A stretch of DNA of 64,000 nt, from NCBI RefSeq assembly GCF_009873495.1, contig NZ_CP046703.1:1922001-1986000 (forward strand), given 5' to 3'. The DNA comes from Nostoc sp. ATCC 53789. Lineage in GTDB: Bacteria; Cyanobacteriota; Cyanobacteriia; Cyanobacteriales; Nostocaceae. Made by a program: the position numbers and the translations under genes. Below, one piece after another: positions 44,166-52,739 of the stretch. The first letter of the stretch is position 1. Each line of letters starts with the position of its first letter. The notes under the pieces were generated by a model that searched no databases, had not been told where the DNA came from, and worked only from the letters and a program-made list of their open reading frames with translations.

Positions 44166-46526
44166 TTAGCTCTGCTTCAACCTAGAATTAGCAACTTGGT
44201 ATAAAGATTGTAAGTTTAATCCATCATTAGGATACTCAACCACAGCAAAGTTACAAGTTACCTGAAAGCGATCGCCATTTGAAGCTGTAAATACTTGCTG
44301 GCGAAGCTTAATTAAAATTTCACTGAGACGATGTTTGACAACAAGCTGCTCTGTGTCTAGGGTTACAGTTTCAGTAAATCCAGAAATTCCCACTACAAAT
44401 TCTCCGTTACCCCAATAGCCCAATATTTCGCCACTGCAAAATGCTGATTGGAATAGCCGACTCCATCGTTGCAATACTTGATTACCAGCCTCATGCCCGT
44501 ACTGGATATTAATTTGGCGTAAATCGCTGATATTTAAGATCATCAAGCAAAGCGATTGCTGATTTTTTTCAGCTTGAGCTATTAGGCGCTGTAAGTCGCG
44601 GCTAGACTGAAATTGATTTGCCAGTCCCGTTAAGGGATCTTTGGTAGAGAGTGACTGGAGTAGGCGGCTGCGTTCTAAGCGATGGGTAATCCTGGCCAGC
44701 AATTCTGCCCCCACAACAGGTTTAACCACATAATCATCTCCCCCAGCAGCAAACACCTGCTGCACCGTTTCCATCTCTCGGTGAGCCGTCAGAAAGACAA
44801 TTGGCAATTCCTGCCATTGGGGATCTGTGCGAACTGCTTGGCAAAGTTCTATACCACTAATTTGGGGCATTTCCACATCCAAAATCAACAAATCTGGTGC
44901 AGTAGATTGTAATACTTCCCAGAAACGTAGGGGATCGTCCAATCCGGTGATTCGCATTCCCCAAGGTTCTAACATTGGGCTTAGTGCTGCTAAAATAAGC
45001 GGGTCATCATCAACGACTAATACATTTACTTTTAAAGAACGGGTAAACTGTAATATTTGTGAGGCAGTTTCCCAAACTTGACTTGCGGTGACAGGCTTGA
45101 GGAGAAAACCCCGCGCCCCAGACTGAGCCAAAGTTACACGATCCACTAGTTGATCGGTGACAGCAAGTGCCAGAACAGGTATAGGAGGGGTGTATGTTGC
45201 TAAGTCCAACATTAATGCTAAACTTTCCTCTCGCTGCCCGATCTCATCTACATTTAGCACTACTAAATCTGGTGATGTGGTTTGCAAGAAGTTTTTTGCA
45301 CCTTCTAACGTTGTTATTTGCTGCCAACGCATTCCCATAGAATATGCTACTTGTTGCAACTGTGAACCCAGTTGTAAATCAGGGTCAATCAGCAGTAACT
45401 TAGAACTTATCTCTTCCTCAATCGAGGTAGCAGTTTGATCTACTAGCTTTTGTGCCATTAAGTTTAACAATTCGCCTAACTCTTGTATCAGCGATATCAG
45501 TCGGCGTTTTTGGGCTGCTAATAACTCTCCATCTTTGGCTAAAATCTGTTCAATTTTCCGTGCTATTTGAGTTCCTGTTTCTTGCTCAAACATTCCCAAA
45601 ACACCAGCTAGCTTATGCGCTTCCCGTTCAGCCGAATTACGTAATTTTATAGTTAGTGTGCCGCTAGAGAGTTCTGCTGCTGCTTGTTGCAATACCTCCA
45701 TTCGCTGTGTCATTAGCCCCTGGTATTGACTCCACAGCCCATTCATTGCTTGCTTAAACTGCTGTTCAACGGATGGAGATGTATCGGGTGTGGAAGAATT
45801 TTGAACTGGATTTTTTTGAGTTATTTCTTTTTTGCTATTTCCACTACTAGTAGTTTTTTGGGATTTTAAGCGATATCCCAAACCATAAACGTTTTCAATC
45901 CAGTCTACGGCTCCAACTACTTTCAACTTGTGTCGTAACCCCTTAATATGAGACTTCACAGTTTCCTCTTGGGGTGGATCGTCAAAAGTCCAGAGATGTT
46001 CGATAATATCTCCCCGACTAAAAACCCGCAATGGATTCCGCAGTAATATCTCCAGCAGACTATATTCTTTAGGTGTCAAATCCAGAACTTGATTGTCGTA
46101 TGTTACTTCGCAAATACTTGGATCTAAACGCAATGCTCCAACTTCTAGCACTGGAGGACGGGGAGTATCGCCGCGACGTAGTAAAGCGCGTACCCTTGCT
46201 TGAAGTTCTCTCAAATTTAAAGGTTTAATTAGATAATCATCTGCTCCAGCATCGAGTCCACGAATGCGATCGCTAGTTTCATCTTTTGCTGTGATCAATA
46301 AAATAGGAGTGGAACAGCCACTAGAACGTAAGCGCTGGCATAAAGTAATACCATCCAGCTTCGGCAGTCCCACATCTGTTAATATCAGGTCGTAGTTCGT
46401 AGCTTGGGCATATTCCCAACCAATTTGTCCGTCTTCTGCTATTTCAACAGCATAGTGTTGTTGGGTAAGAGACTGCAACAAAACACTCGCTAAAACTTCG
46501 TCATCTTCGATCAGCAAGATTCTCAT
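44166..46526 (-). CDS. multi-domain response regulator: REC, OmpR-type DNA-binding, Hpt, two REC, degenerate GGDEF
   Basis: A 786-residue protein. The N-terminal receiver (residues 1-118, LLIEDDEVL, LILTDVGLPKLDG, DYLIKPLN) joins an OmpR/PhoB winged helix (about 125-222, ICEVTYDNQVLDLTPKEYSLLEILLRNP). Then come a linker, a Hpt-like helical domain (EREAHKLAGVLGMFE), a receiver lacking a clear acidic pocket (about 370-490), a complete receiver (about 500-620, VLVVDDDPL, LLILDVEMPQISG, YVVKPV) and a C-terminal GGDEF fold. The GGDEF motif reads GNGEF, so cyclase activity is doubtful. This is the only DNA-binding response regulator in the window and a candidate binder of the direct-repeat promoters. 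Confidence 0.9.
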   Translation of the reverse strand: MRILLIEDDEVLASVLLQSLTQQHYAVEIAEDGQIGWEYAQATNYDLILTDVGLPKLDGITLCQRLRSSGCSTPILLITAKDETSDRIRGLDAGADDYLIKPLNLRELQARVRALLRRGDTPRPPVLEVGALRLDPSICEVTYDNQVLDLTPKEYSLLEILLRNPLRVFSRGDIIEHLWTFDDPPQEETVKSHIKGLRHKLKVVGAVDWIENVYGLGYRLKSQKTTSSGNSKKEITQKNPVQNSSTPDTSPSVEQQFKQAMNGLWSQYQGLMTQRMEVLQQAAAELSSGTLTIKLRNSAEREAHKLAGVLGMFEQETGTQIARKIEQILAKDGELLAAQKRRLISLIQELGELLNLMAQKLVDQTATSIEEEISSKLLLIDPDLQLGSQLQQVAYSMGMRWQQITTLEGAKNFLQTTSPDLVVLNVDEIGQREESLALMLDLATYTPPIPVLALAVTDQLVDRVTLAQSGARGFLLKPVTASQVWETASQILQFTRSLKVNVLVVDDDPLILAALSPMLEPWGMRITGLDDPLRFWEVLQSTAPDLLILDVEMPQISGIELCQAVRTDPQWQELPIVFLTAHREMETVQQVFAAGGDDYVVKPVVGAELLARITHRLERSRLLQSLSTKDPLTGLANQFQSSRDLQRLIAQAEKNQQSLCLMILNISDLRQINIQYGHEAGNQVLQRWSRLFQSAFCSGEILGYWGNGEFVVGISGFTETVTLDTEQLVVKHRLSEILIKLRQQVFTASNGDRFQVTCNFAVVEYPNDGLNLQSLYQVANSRLKQS

Positions 46527-46696
46527 CGCAACCTACCTTTTTTTGCATATAGAAATCCTATTAAGACTTAAACAAAAATGTAGACCAAATTGGCTTTATA
46601 AGCAGTAAATACATCACGATAAACATCAAGTAATCGAAAAATTAACTTGAAGGAAAATTACTTATGGGTGAATATCATAACAGATAAGCACTATGT

Positions 46697-46995
46697 CGCT
46701 AAGTAGGTAGACATAATTAAATATAAAATAAACTCTTAGTTTGTAGTGAGCGATTTATCGCTCAGAGCAAGGATTATCAGGAAAATGGGTTTAAAACCCC
46801 GTGCTTCCAGCACGGCTTTAAACTAATGAGTAAGGAGTAATGAGTAATGAGTGGATGAAAAATGGGTATTTACTCATTACTTATTACTTGTTACTCATTA
46901 CTCCTTCTTAAGAGTGCGTTCACGGCGGTGAGGATGTCAACAGGACTAAAGTCCTTACTACAAACTTTAAATTTATTTATGCCTAGATACTTAGT
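46697..46995. repeat. MITE-like repeat, inverted copy split by an insertion
   Basis: The left part (46697-46782) and right part (46941-46995) together are the reverse complement of 32045-32180. Joining them at CAGGA restores the uninterrupted sequence. The 46527-46997 gap holds no gene. Confidence 0.75.
46783..46940. mobile_element. 158-bp nested insertion with 5-bp target duplication
   Basis: CAGGA occurs at 46778-46782 and again at 46941-46945, while the intact copy at 32 kb has it once. The insert has a GTTTAAA...CCGTGCTTCCAGCACGG hairpin and a 16-bp inverted repeat (AAGGAGTAATGAGTAA / TTACTCATTACTCCTT). It is too short to encode a transposase. Confidence 0.65.
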
Positions 46996-46997
46996 CA

Positions 46998-48140
46998 CTA
47001 ATTAAAATTGTCTTGATAACTTTTATGAATTGGTTGATTACGATTTTTTAAAAAATTACTCTTGCGGTTTGTCAGCACTGCTTGAATTTCTGCAATGATG
47101 GCGATCGCTATTTCTTCTGGTGTCTCTGCACCAATATCAATACCAACAGGACTATACAATCTATTTAATTGTTCACTAGTAGGAAGTATCCCTTTGATGG
47201 ATAAATCTTGCAGCAATTTTTCTGTGCGATACTTTGTCCCTAAAACGCCAATATAACGCGCAGGAGATGGTAGCATCATCTTTAAAATTTCTAGATCGTC
47301 AAGATAATTATGCGTCATCACTACAGCTATTGTTTGAAAATCTATAAAAATCTGTTTATGTATAATGTCTCGATTGCTAAGGATCACATCACAACCTAGA
47401 GGAAATCGCGCTTTAGTTGTCTCATTCGCTCGACAATCAACTACAGTAACATCCCAACCTAATGCTTGAGCAAACTTTGCTACAGGTACAGCGCCATAAC
47501 CTGCACCAAATATTACTAAAGGTGTGGGTGGTTGAATGACTTCGATGAAAACTTCTGCACTGCCTAAAGGTAACTGATAGTTATTGACGCTTGACTTTTG
47601 ATTAACAAAGGCCGCTTGAGAATCTGCACTCAGAGATTGAATTAAATTTGGATCTTTAATGTCAGTGACAATTTTACCATTTGGATAGAGCAGTAAGCGC
47701 GACCCAAGTTCCACATCTACCTCGCCTTCAAAAGCAAAGACTGTAGCAATAATACCCAAATGTTTTTTATGAAAGCACTCTTGTGTAAAAGCGATCGCAT
47801 TGGGTATGCTTTTTCTCTCAAGCCGTTCGATGAGAACTTGTACTACCCCATTGCACCCCAAACCAAAACCCCAAAGAATATCTTCCGAGGCGGTGCGATC
47901 GTAAGTAACAAGAATTGGTTTGCCGTCTGACATTCGTTGCTGAGTATACTCAAATACGTCATTCTCTAAGCAACCAGCGCTGATTGTTCCGATCATCCGA
48001 CCTGTATTTGTCATAAACATTTTAGCACCTGGTCGGCGATAGGTTGAACCTTGAGTTTTAACTACAGTGGCAAGAAAAGTAATTTCACCACTTTCTTGAC
48101 TGGATTCAAAGCCTTCTAAAATTGCTTGTAATTCATTCAT
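46998..48140 (-). CDS. XdhC/CoxI-family molybdoenzyme maturation factor
   Basis: A 380-residue protein. The N-terminal XdhC_CoxI domain (ATVVKTQGSTYRRPGAKMFM then GTISAGCLENDVFE, with the conserved Cys) is followed by a C-terminal Rossmann domain (PLVIFGAGYGAVPVAKFAQALGWDVTVVD) and IGVLGTKYRTEKLL. XdhC proteins bind molybdenum cofactor, insert the terminal sulfido ligand and load it into xanthine-dehydrogenase-family enzymes. The likely client is the PaoC-like Mo subunit encoded 2.4 kb away on the same strand. It is not in the same operon, since a lipoprotein gene and two repeat arrays lie between. Confidence 0.9.
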   Translation of the reverse strand: MNELQAILEGFESSQESGEITFLATVVKTQGSTYRRPGAKMFMTNTGRMIGTISAGCLENDVFEYTQQRMSDGKPILVTYDRTASEDILWGFGLGCNGVVQVLIERLERKSIPNAIAFTQECFHKKHLGIIATVFAFEGEVDVELGSRLLLYPNGKIVTDIKDPNLIQSLSADSQAAFVNQKSSVNNYQLPLGSAEVFIEVIQPPTPLVIFGAGYGAVPVAKFAQALGWDVTVVDCRANETTKARFPLGCDVILSNRDIIHKQIFIDFQTIAVVMTHNYLDDLEILKMMLPSPARYIGVLGTKYRTEKLLQDLSIKGILPTSEQLNRLYSPVGIDIGAETPEEIAIAIIAEIQAVLTNRKSNFLKNRNQPIHKSYQDNFN

Positions 48141-48459
48141 TTGATTGCTTATTTTTCTATTTATAGTAGTTTTGAAGCTTGAGGATATGATAGTGACAAT
48201 AAAAACTAATAGAGTTTAGTTAAGGCTATAACTCAATACACTTCATTTAAGGATAATAGTAGGTTGGGTTGAGGAACGAAACCCAACATTTTCGGTAGCT
48301 TTTGACGCTAACTGAACTTTATTGAGCTATAACTATTTGTGAAAGTTAATTTTTTTAACGAACTGCTTGAAGATTTAATTTTATTTAAATGCAGAGGAGC
48401 GCAAAGGTAAGCGCAGGAAATTCGTTACAAATTAATGAAATGTTGTACTAAGTTAAATT

Positions 48460-48522
48460 AATGCGTTCCTCTGCAATGCCAATGCGTCCCTTTGCAATGC
48501 TAATGCGTCCCTCTGCATTTAA
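48460..48522. repeat. 21-bp tandem repeat, 3 units
   Basis: Three units starting AATGCGTTCCTCTGC, AATGCGTCCCTTTGC and AATGCGTCCCTCTGC, each 21 bp. It lies in the 48141-48686 gap, which otherwise holds a GGTTGGGTTGAGGAACGAAA-type dispersed repeat and no gene. Another 21-bp array lies on the other side of the next gene. Confidence 0.8.
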
Positions 48523-48686
48523 GAAACGCTTCAATTTTAATGAAGCATTCTAGGAGCGGGGTCACGAGTGGCATCCAGTCCTGATAATACACAAGGTAGA
48601 GAGATTGTTTTGCCTGTTTGTGCGGCTTCGTAAATCAAGGTTATTAGTTTTTGCTCTTGTGGTTTTTTAACGATGAAATTTGGGAT

Positions 48687-49373
48687 TTATGGGGTGCTGG
48701 TTGGAGTTGGAGTGCTAGTTGGGCTGCTATTTGAAGTTCCACCAGGATTAACAATAGACCGAACCTCTTCCAAGTGTTTTTGGAGGGTTGGTAGCGCTTG
48801 AGCCGCAAATGCTTTCACATCTGGATCTTGTCCCTGTTGAGCTTCAGTTTGAAATGCCGTGACATCCTTTTCATGAGCTTGAAGCATCTGATTCAGATAT
48901 TGGCGATCGAAGTTAGTACCAGAAAGTTTGGATAAACGTTGCTTGATTTGCTGATTATTGCTGCCGATACTAGTTGGCAGTGTGACACCTTTTTGAGCTG
49001 CCAACTGTTTGAGTTGTGCGTTGACCTGGGTATGATCTTGAAGCATACGCTGTCCATATTGTTTGACTATATTGCTAGTTCCACGTTGTGATGCAAGTTG
49101 TCCTAATTGGACTTCTGCTAAACCATCTTGAGCCGCTTCAGTGATAAATTGTCTATCTGAAGAACTGAGGTTATTTTGCCCTGATGCAGTTGGTGACACA
49201 GTTGGAGAAGCAGTTGGGGAAGCAGTTGGAGATGGACTTTCAGTTGCTTGCACAGACTGAGCAGATGGAACTTCTGATGTATTTTGGTCACGGGGAGTAG
49301 TTGGTGTGCAACCAGTTGCGACAGATAAAGCGATCGCTGCTAAACCAGTAGAAAATATTTTGAAGTTGGACAT
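48687..49373 (-). CDS. DUF4142 lipoprotein
   Basis: From the ATG of MSNFKIFSTGL the protein has 228 residues, with a lipoprotein signal ending in VATGC. A Pro/Ser/Thr-rich spacer with PTASPTASPTVSPTASG repeats follows, then a DUF4142 four-helix region (about 80-200, SSDRQFITEAAQDGLAEVQLGQLASQRG, YGQRMLQDHTQVNAQLKQLA, HEKDVTAFQTEAQQGQDPDVKAFA), and a second low-complexity tail (TSNSSPTSTPTPTSTP). DUF4142 proteins are ferritin-like bundles anchored in the envelope; their role is unknown. The upstream frame to 49415 adds residues without a better start. Confidence 0.88.
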   Translation of the reverse strand: MSNFKIFSTGLAAIALSVATGCTPTTPRDQNTSEVPSAQSVQATESPSPTASPTASPTVSPTASGQNNLSSSDRQFITEAAQDGLAEVQLGQLASQRGTSNIVKQYGQRMLQDHTQVNAQLKQLAAQKGVTLPTSIGSNNQQIKQRLSKLSGTNFDRQYLNQMLQAHEKDVTAFQTEAQQGQDPDVKAFAAQALPTLQKHLEEVRSIVNPGGTSNSSPTSTPTPTSTP

Positions 49374-49677
49374 AATCAACGCTTTCCTTGAATAAAAGTG
49401 TATTTTGAAACACAAAACTGTCGCGATCGGATAGTTAGGTGCGATCGCTAATTTAATGACGAGTTAAAATCTAATATTTACCCCAGATAATCTGGATTCA
49501 TTGCTGTAGTGTCGTTTTGCTTTAATCCCAAAACGGAAGCAGTTTATTAAAAACTGCGTTTACCGATCTCTATAATTGCCTCCTACAAGCAATAACAGGA
49601 ATAAGCCGAATAGTATCACGACAATTTGGCATAGAGAATCTAACTAAGGTGTGTTTTGAAACTTACTCCGTAAGACG

Positions 49678-49845
49678 CATTCACAATGCAAGCCGATGTG
49701 TTGATAATGCAAGTCGATGCATTCACAATGCAAGCCGATGTGTTGATAATGCAAGTTGATGCATTTACAATGCAAATCGATGCATTCACAATGTAAGCCC
49801 ATACATGCACAATGCAAATTGATACATTCACAATGCAATGTAAAG
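49678..49845. repeat. 21-bp tandem repeat, 8 units
   Basis: Eight 21-bp units of the CATTCACAATGCAAGCCGATG type; units 2 and 4 have the variant start TGTTGATAATGC. They diverge towards the right end. Because 21 is a multiple of three, long open frames appear on both strands (MHCECINLHC-type translations); these are not genes. No other gene is seen in 49374-50005. Confidence 0.85.
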
Positions 49846-50005
49846 ACACGAAATTCGACTGGCTGGGCCCGATACGCTAACGTCTCACTACGCGCTTTTG
49901 CGTCTATAAATTATTGTTCACTAAATATCTATCTAAATTAATCTTACTGATAGATTTTAAGTTCTAATGGGTACGTTAAATGTACACAATAATATTTATA
50001 CATCT

Positions 50006-50377
50006 ATGACTATCCAAGATACAACACGCCGTTTGCGTCCTCAAACCATTAGTCAAGATATTAGCTCATTCCACGGTTTGCAAACCGTCAGCACCTACAA
50101 TACAACCCGTGTTGATGCGTCATCTGCAAAGTTACAGGAAGTTTATCAGGCGATGTTGATTTCTCAACAAGCCGAAACTGAGAAACTAGCTTTATACCGG
50201 GCTGCTGCTGATGCTGCCAGATTAGCAGAATGGGAATTTCATAATGCTGTATTAGCGATGAAAGAAGTCGTGCGCGGGCAATATGGCTCAGATAGCGATC
50301 AAGCCCAAGCAGTGGGATTGAAGAAAAAATCAGACCGCAAACGTCCTTCTCGTAAAAAGGCCGTTGCGATCGCGTAA
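50006..50377 (+). CDS. conserved hypothetical protein, cyanobacterial
   Basis: From MTIQDTTRRLRPQTIS the protein has 123 residues. The middle is a long helix (SSAKLQEVYQAMLISQQAETEKLALYRAAADAARLAEWEFHNAVLAMKEVV) and the C-terminus is very basic (KKKSDRKRPSRKKAVAIA), which could bind nucleic acid or acidic surfaces. An upstream ATG at 49967 would add 13 residues. I do not recognise a named family. A dispersed repeat begins right after the stop codon. Confidence 0.7.
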   Translation: MTIQDTTRRLRPQTISQDISSFHGLQTVSTYNTTRVDASSAKLQEVYQAMLISQQAETEKLALYRAAADAARLAEWEFHNAVLAMKEVVRGQYGSDSDQAQAVGLKKKSDRKRPSRKKAVAIA

Positions 50378-50389
50378 CCGCCAGATGAA

Positions 50390-50500
50390 GGGGAGACAGG
50401 GGAGGCAGGGGAGACAAGGGGACAAGGGGACAAGGGGACAAGAGGTGAGAACTTGAAACAAGTCTTTCCCCTTGTCCCCAAATCCTCTTGCCCATGCCCA
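50390..50500. repeat. dispersed repeat R (GGTGAGAACTTGAAACAAGTC), copy 1
   Basis: GACAAGGGGACAAG units lead into AGGTGAGAACTTGAAACAAG and TCTTTCCCCTTGTCCCC. Four further copies follow: 55838, 56930, 59070 and 63698. The core contains the ACTTG-AAA-CAAGT palindrome. Confidence 0.8.
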
Positions 50501-50525
50501 ATGACAAATGACAAATGACCAATGA

Positions 50526-52739
50526 CTACAACAATTTATCTAATGTAATTGGCAAATCACGAACGCGCTTACCTGTGGCATGATAAACAGCATTAGCGAT
50601 CGCCGCAGCAGTGCCGGTAATGCCAATTTCCCCAATCCCCTTGACACCAAGCGGGTTGATATGTGGATCGTGTTCATCGACAAATAACACCTCAATATCA
50701 GGAACGTCTGCATTTACTGGTACGTGATATTCAGCTAAATCATGGTTAACAACACGTCCTAGATTCGGGTCTATAACCGTATGTTCCATCAGTGCCATAC
50801 CGATACCGTAGACAATCCCACCAATGAGTTGACTGTTGGCTGTTTTAGCGTTGAGGATGCGTCCAACACCAAAGCTTCCCACCCAGCGCGTTACTCGCAC
50901 TTCGCCGGAATCAGGGTTAACGCGGACTTCGGCAAATTGCGATCCAAATGCGTGCATTGAGAACTTCTTTTGTTCGTCCCCAAGCTTGGCATCTGCACGC
51001 GCTTCGATCATTTTCATTCCATGTCGTGCCAAGATTGCTTGATATGTTTCGCTTACAGACGATTTATTCTTTAAGAAAAAGCTACCATTTTGGGCAATCA
51101 CATCTTCAGCGTTTGAACTATAAAGCGGCGATTTTTGATCGGCAAGTGCTAGTTGCAAAAGTTTACTACGAGCTTGATTGCCCGCTAAATGTACAGCCGA
51201 ACTTACACTCGCTGCTGTTTGCGAACCACCGGAAATGGGAGTTTCTGGCATCTTAGTATCGCCTAGTTCAAAGCGAACTTTCTCAACTTGTACACCAAGC
51301 GCATCAGCTGCAACTTGAGTCATGACAGTATAAGTACCCGTACCAATATCTTGAGAACCGCTTTGCACTACGGCTGTACCGTCTGCCATAATCTGAGCGA
51401 TCGCAGATGCCGGAGAACGATTGGTCGGATAAGTTGCTGTTGCCATACCCCAACCAATCAAATAATTGCCGTCTCGCATCGAACGGGGTTTAGGATTACG
51501 CTTTTGCCAGCCAAATTTTTCTGCTCCTGTCTTGTAACACTGGATGAGTGACTTGCTTGACCAAGGCAGTCCTTTAGTAGGATCGACATCAGCGTGGTTA
51601 CGCAGACGCAGTTCCACCGGATCGATATTGAGTGCATAAGCGAGTTCGTCCATTGCCGACTCTAAGGCGAACGATCCAGAAGCTTCACCTGGGGCCCGCA
51701 TATAGGTTGGTGTTCCCTGATCTAGCTGAACCAGACGATGGCTAGTTTCGATATTCGGGCAAGCGTAAATCATCCGAGCGCTTTTACCAACAGGTTCAAT
51801 GAATTCATCAAAAGTTGAAGTCTGTGAAGTGCCAGTGTGTCGGAGTGCAGTTAATTTTCCTTCGCGGGTAGCACCCAAAGAAACCTGTTGAATTGTCTCT
51901 GGTCGGAAGCCGACAGGGCCATACATTTGTATTCGTCCCAGAACTAATTTGACTGGGCGATTTACCTGCCGTGCTGCGATCGCTGCTAGTGGTACGTGCG
52001 ACCAAGCCGACCCTTTGCAACCAAAGCCACCGCCCACAAAGTAAGACATAATGCGGACTTTTTCAGGCTTAATTCCTAATACCTCCGCAACTTTTTGTTG
52101 AGTCGAAAAAATTCCCTGAGTTGCGTCATACAACAGCAATTGATCGCCTTGCCAAACTGCTGTTGTAGCATGAGGCTCCATCGGATTGTGATTTTCCACT
52201 GGAGTGGTATAAGTCTGCTCGACGCGCACAGCAGCATTCGCTAGTCCCTGTTTGACATTGCCGTGAGATGAATCGGGCGATTCCTCTCTAGGGATTTTAC
52301 CTTTAGGAAAGTATGCCTTAGCGAGGTTATCCCGCATATTGATGGCAGGTTTCTCTTCGTCATAGCGAATTTGTACGAGTGAGGCAGCATACATCGCTCG
52401 TTCAAAGGTATCGGCAACGACGACACCAATATGCTGACCGCTATACAGCACAATGTTATTTTGTAACACTTGCACTTTATGACCGCCGCCCTTTTCTCCA
52501 TCAGCTTTGGGTGCGTTGAGGTGGGTAATAACTGCTAATACACCCGGTACTTGCTCCGCCGCCTTGGTATCGATTTGGGCAATTTTCCCTTTGGCGATCG
52601 CACTTTGAATTGTGACTCCATAAGTCATTTTTGCGACTGGAAACTCTGCTGCATAGCGTGCTTCACCCGTCACCTTCAGATGGCCATCAACTCGGTTGAG
52701 TGGTTTGCCGACAACTGTATTTTTATCACCTGTATTCAT
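50526..52739 (-). CDS. molybdopterin-binding subunit of exported aldehyde oxidoreductase (PaoC-like)
   Basis: A 737-residue xanthine-dehydrogenase-family large subunit: GKPLNRVDGHLKVTGEARYA at the N-terminus, GGGFGCKG (moco-domain Gly loop), MRAPGEASGSFALESAMDELA, GSQDIGTGTYTVMTQVAADALGV and the late catalytic Glu in KGIGEIGITGTAAAIANAV. It oxidises aldehydes or N-heterocycles with water; the exact substrate is not readable. Its ATG overlaps the stop of the FAD subunit by four bases (ATGA), so translation is coupled. Subunit order 2Fe-2S, FAD, Mo equals that of E. coli PaoABC. Confidence 0.9.
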   Translation of the reverse strand: MNTGDKNTVVGKPLNRVDGHLKVTGEARYAAEFPVAKMTYGVTIQSAIAKGKIAQIDTKAAEQVPGVLAVITHLNAPKADGEKGGGHKVQVLQNNIVLYSGQHIGVVVADTFERAMYAASLVQIRYDEEKPAINMRDNLAKAYFPKGKIPREESPDSSHGNVKQGLANAAVRVEQTYTTPVENHNPMEPHATTAVWQGDQLLLYDATQGIFSTQQKVAEVLGIKPEKVRIMSYFVGGGFGCKGSAWSHVPLAAIAARQVNRPVKLVLGRIQMYGPVGFRPETIQQVSLGATREGKLTALRHTGTSQTSTFDEFIEPVGKSARMIYACPNIETSHRLVQLDQGTPTYMRAPGEASGSFALESAMDELAYALNIDPVELRLRNHADVDPTKGLPWSSKSLIQCYKTGAEKFGWQKRNPKPRSMRDGNYLIGWGMATATYPTNRSPASAIAQIMADGTAVVQSGSQDIGTGTYTVMTQVAADALGVQVEKVRFELGDTKMPETPISGGSQTAASVSSAVHLAGNQARSKLLQLALADQKSPLYSSNAEDVIAQNGSFFLKNKSSVSETYQAILARHGMKMIEARADAKLGDEQKKFSMHAFGSQFAEVRVNPDSGEVRVTRWVGSFGVGRILNAKTANSQLIGGIVYGIGMALMEHTVIDPNLGRVVNHDLAEYHVPVNADVPDIEVLFVDEHDPHINPLGVKGIGEIGITGTAAAIANAVYHATGKRVRDLPITLDKLL

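Noticed and set aside
49678-49845. Possible CRISPR array
   Set aside because: Units are contiguous 21-bp repeats without unique spacers and no cas genes are present.
49640-49849. Open frames of 64-69 codons on the minus strand over the 21-bp array
   Set aside because: Frames stay open only because the repeat period is a multiple of three; translation is a degenerate Cys/His/Ile repeat with no start context, and several frames are open at once.
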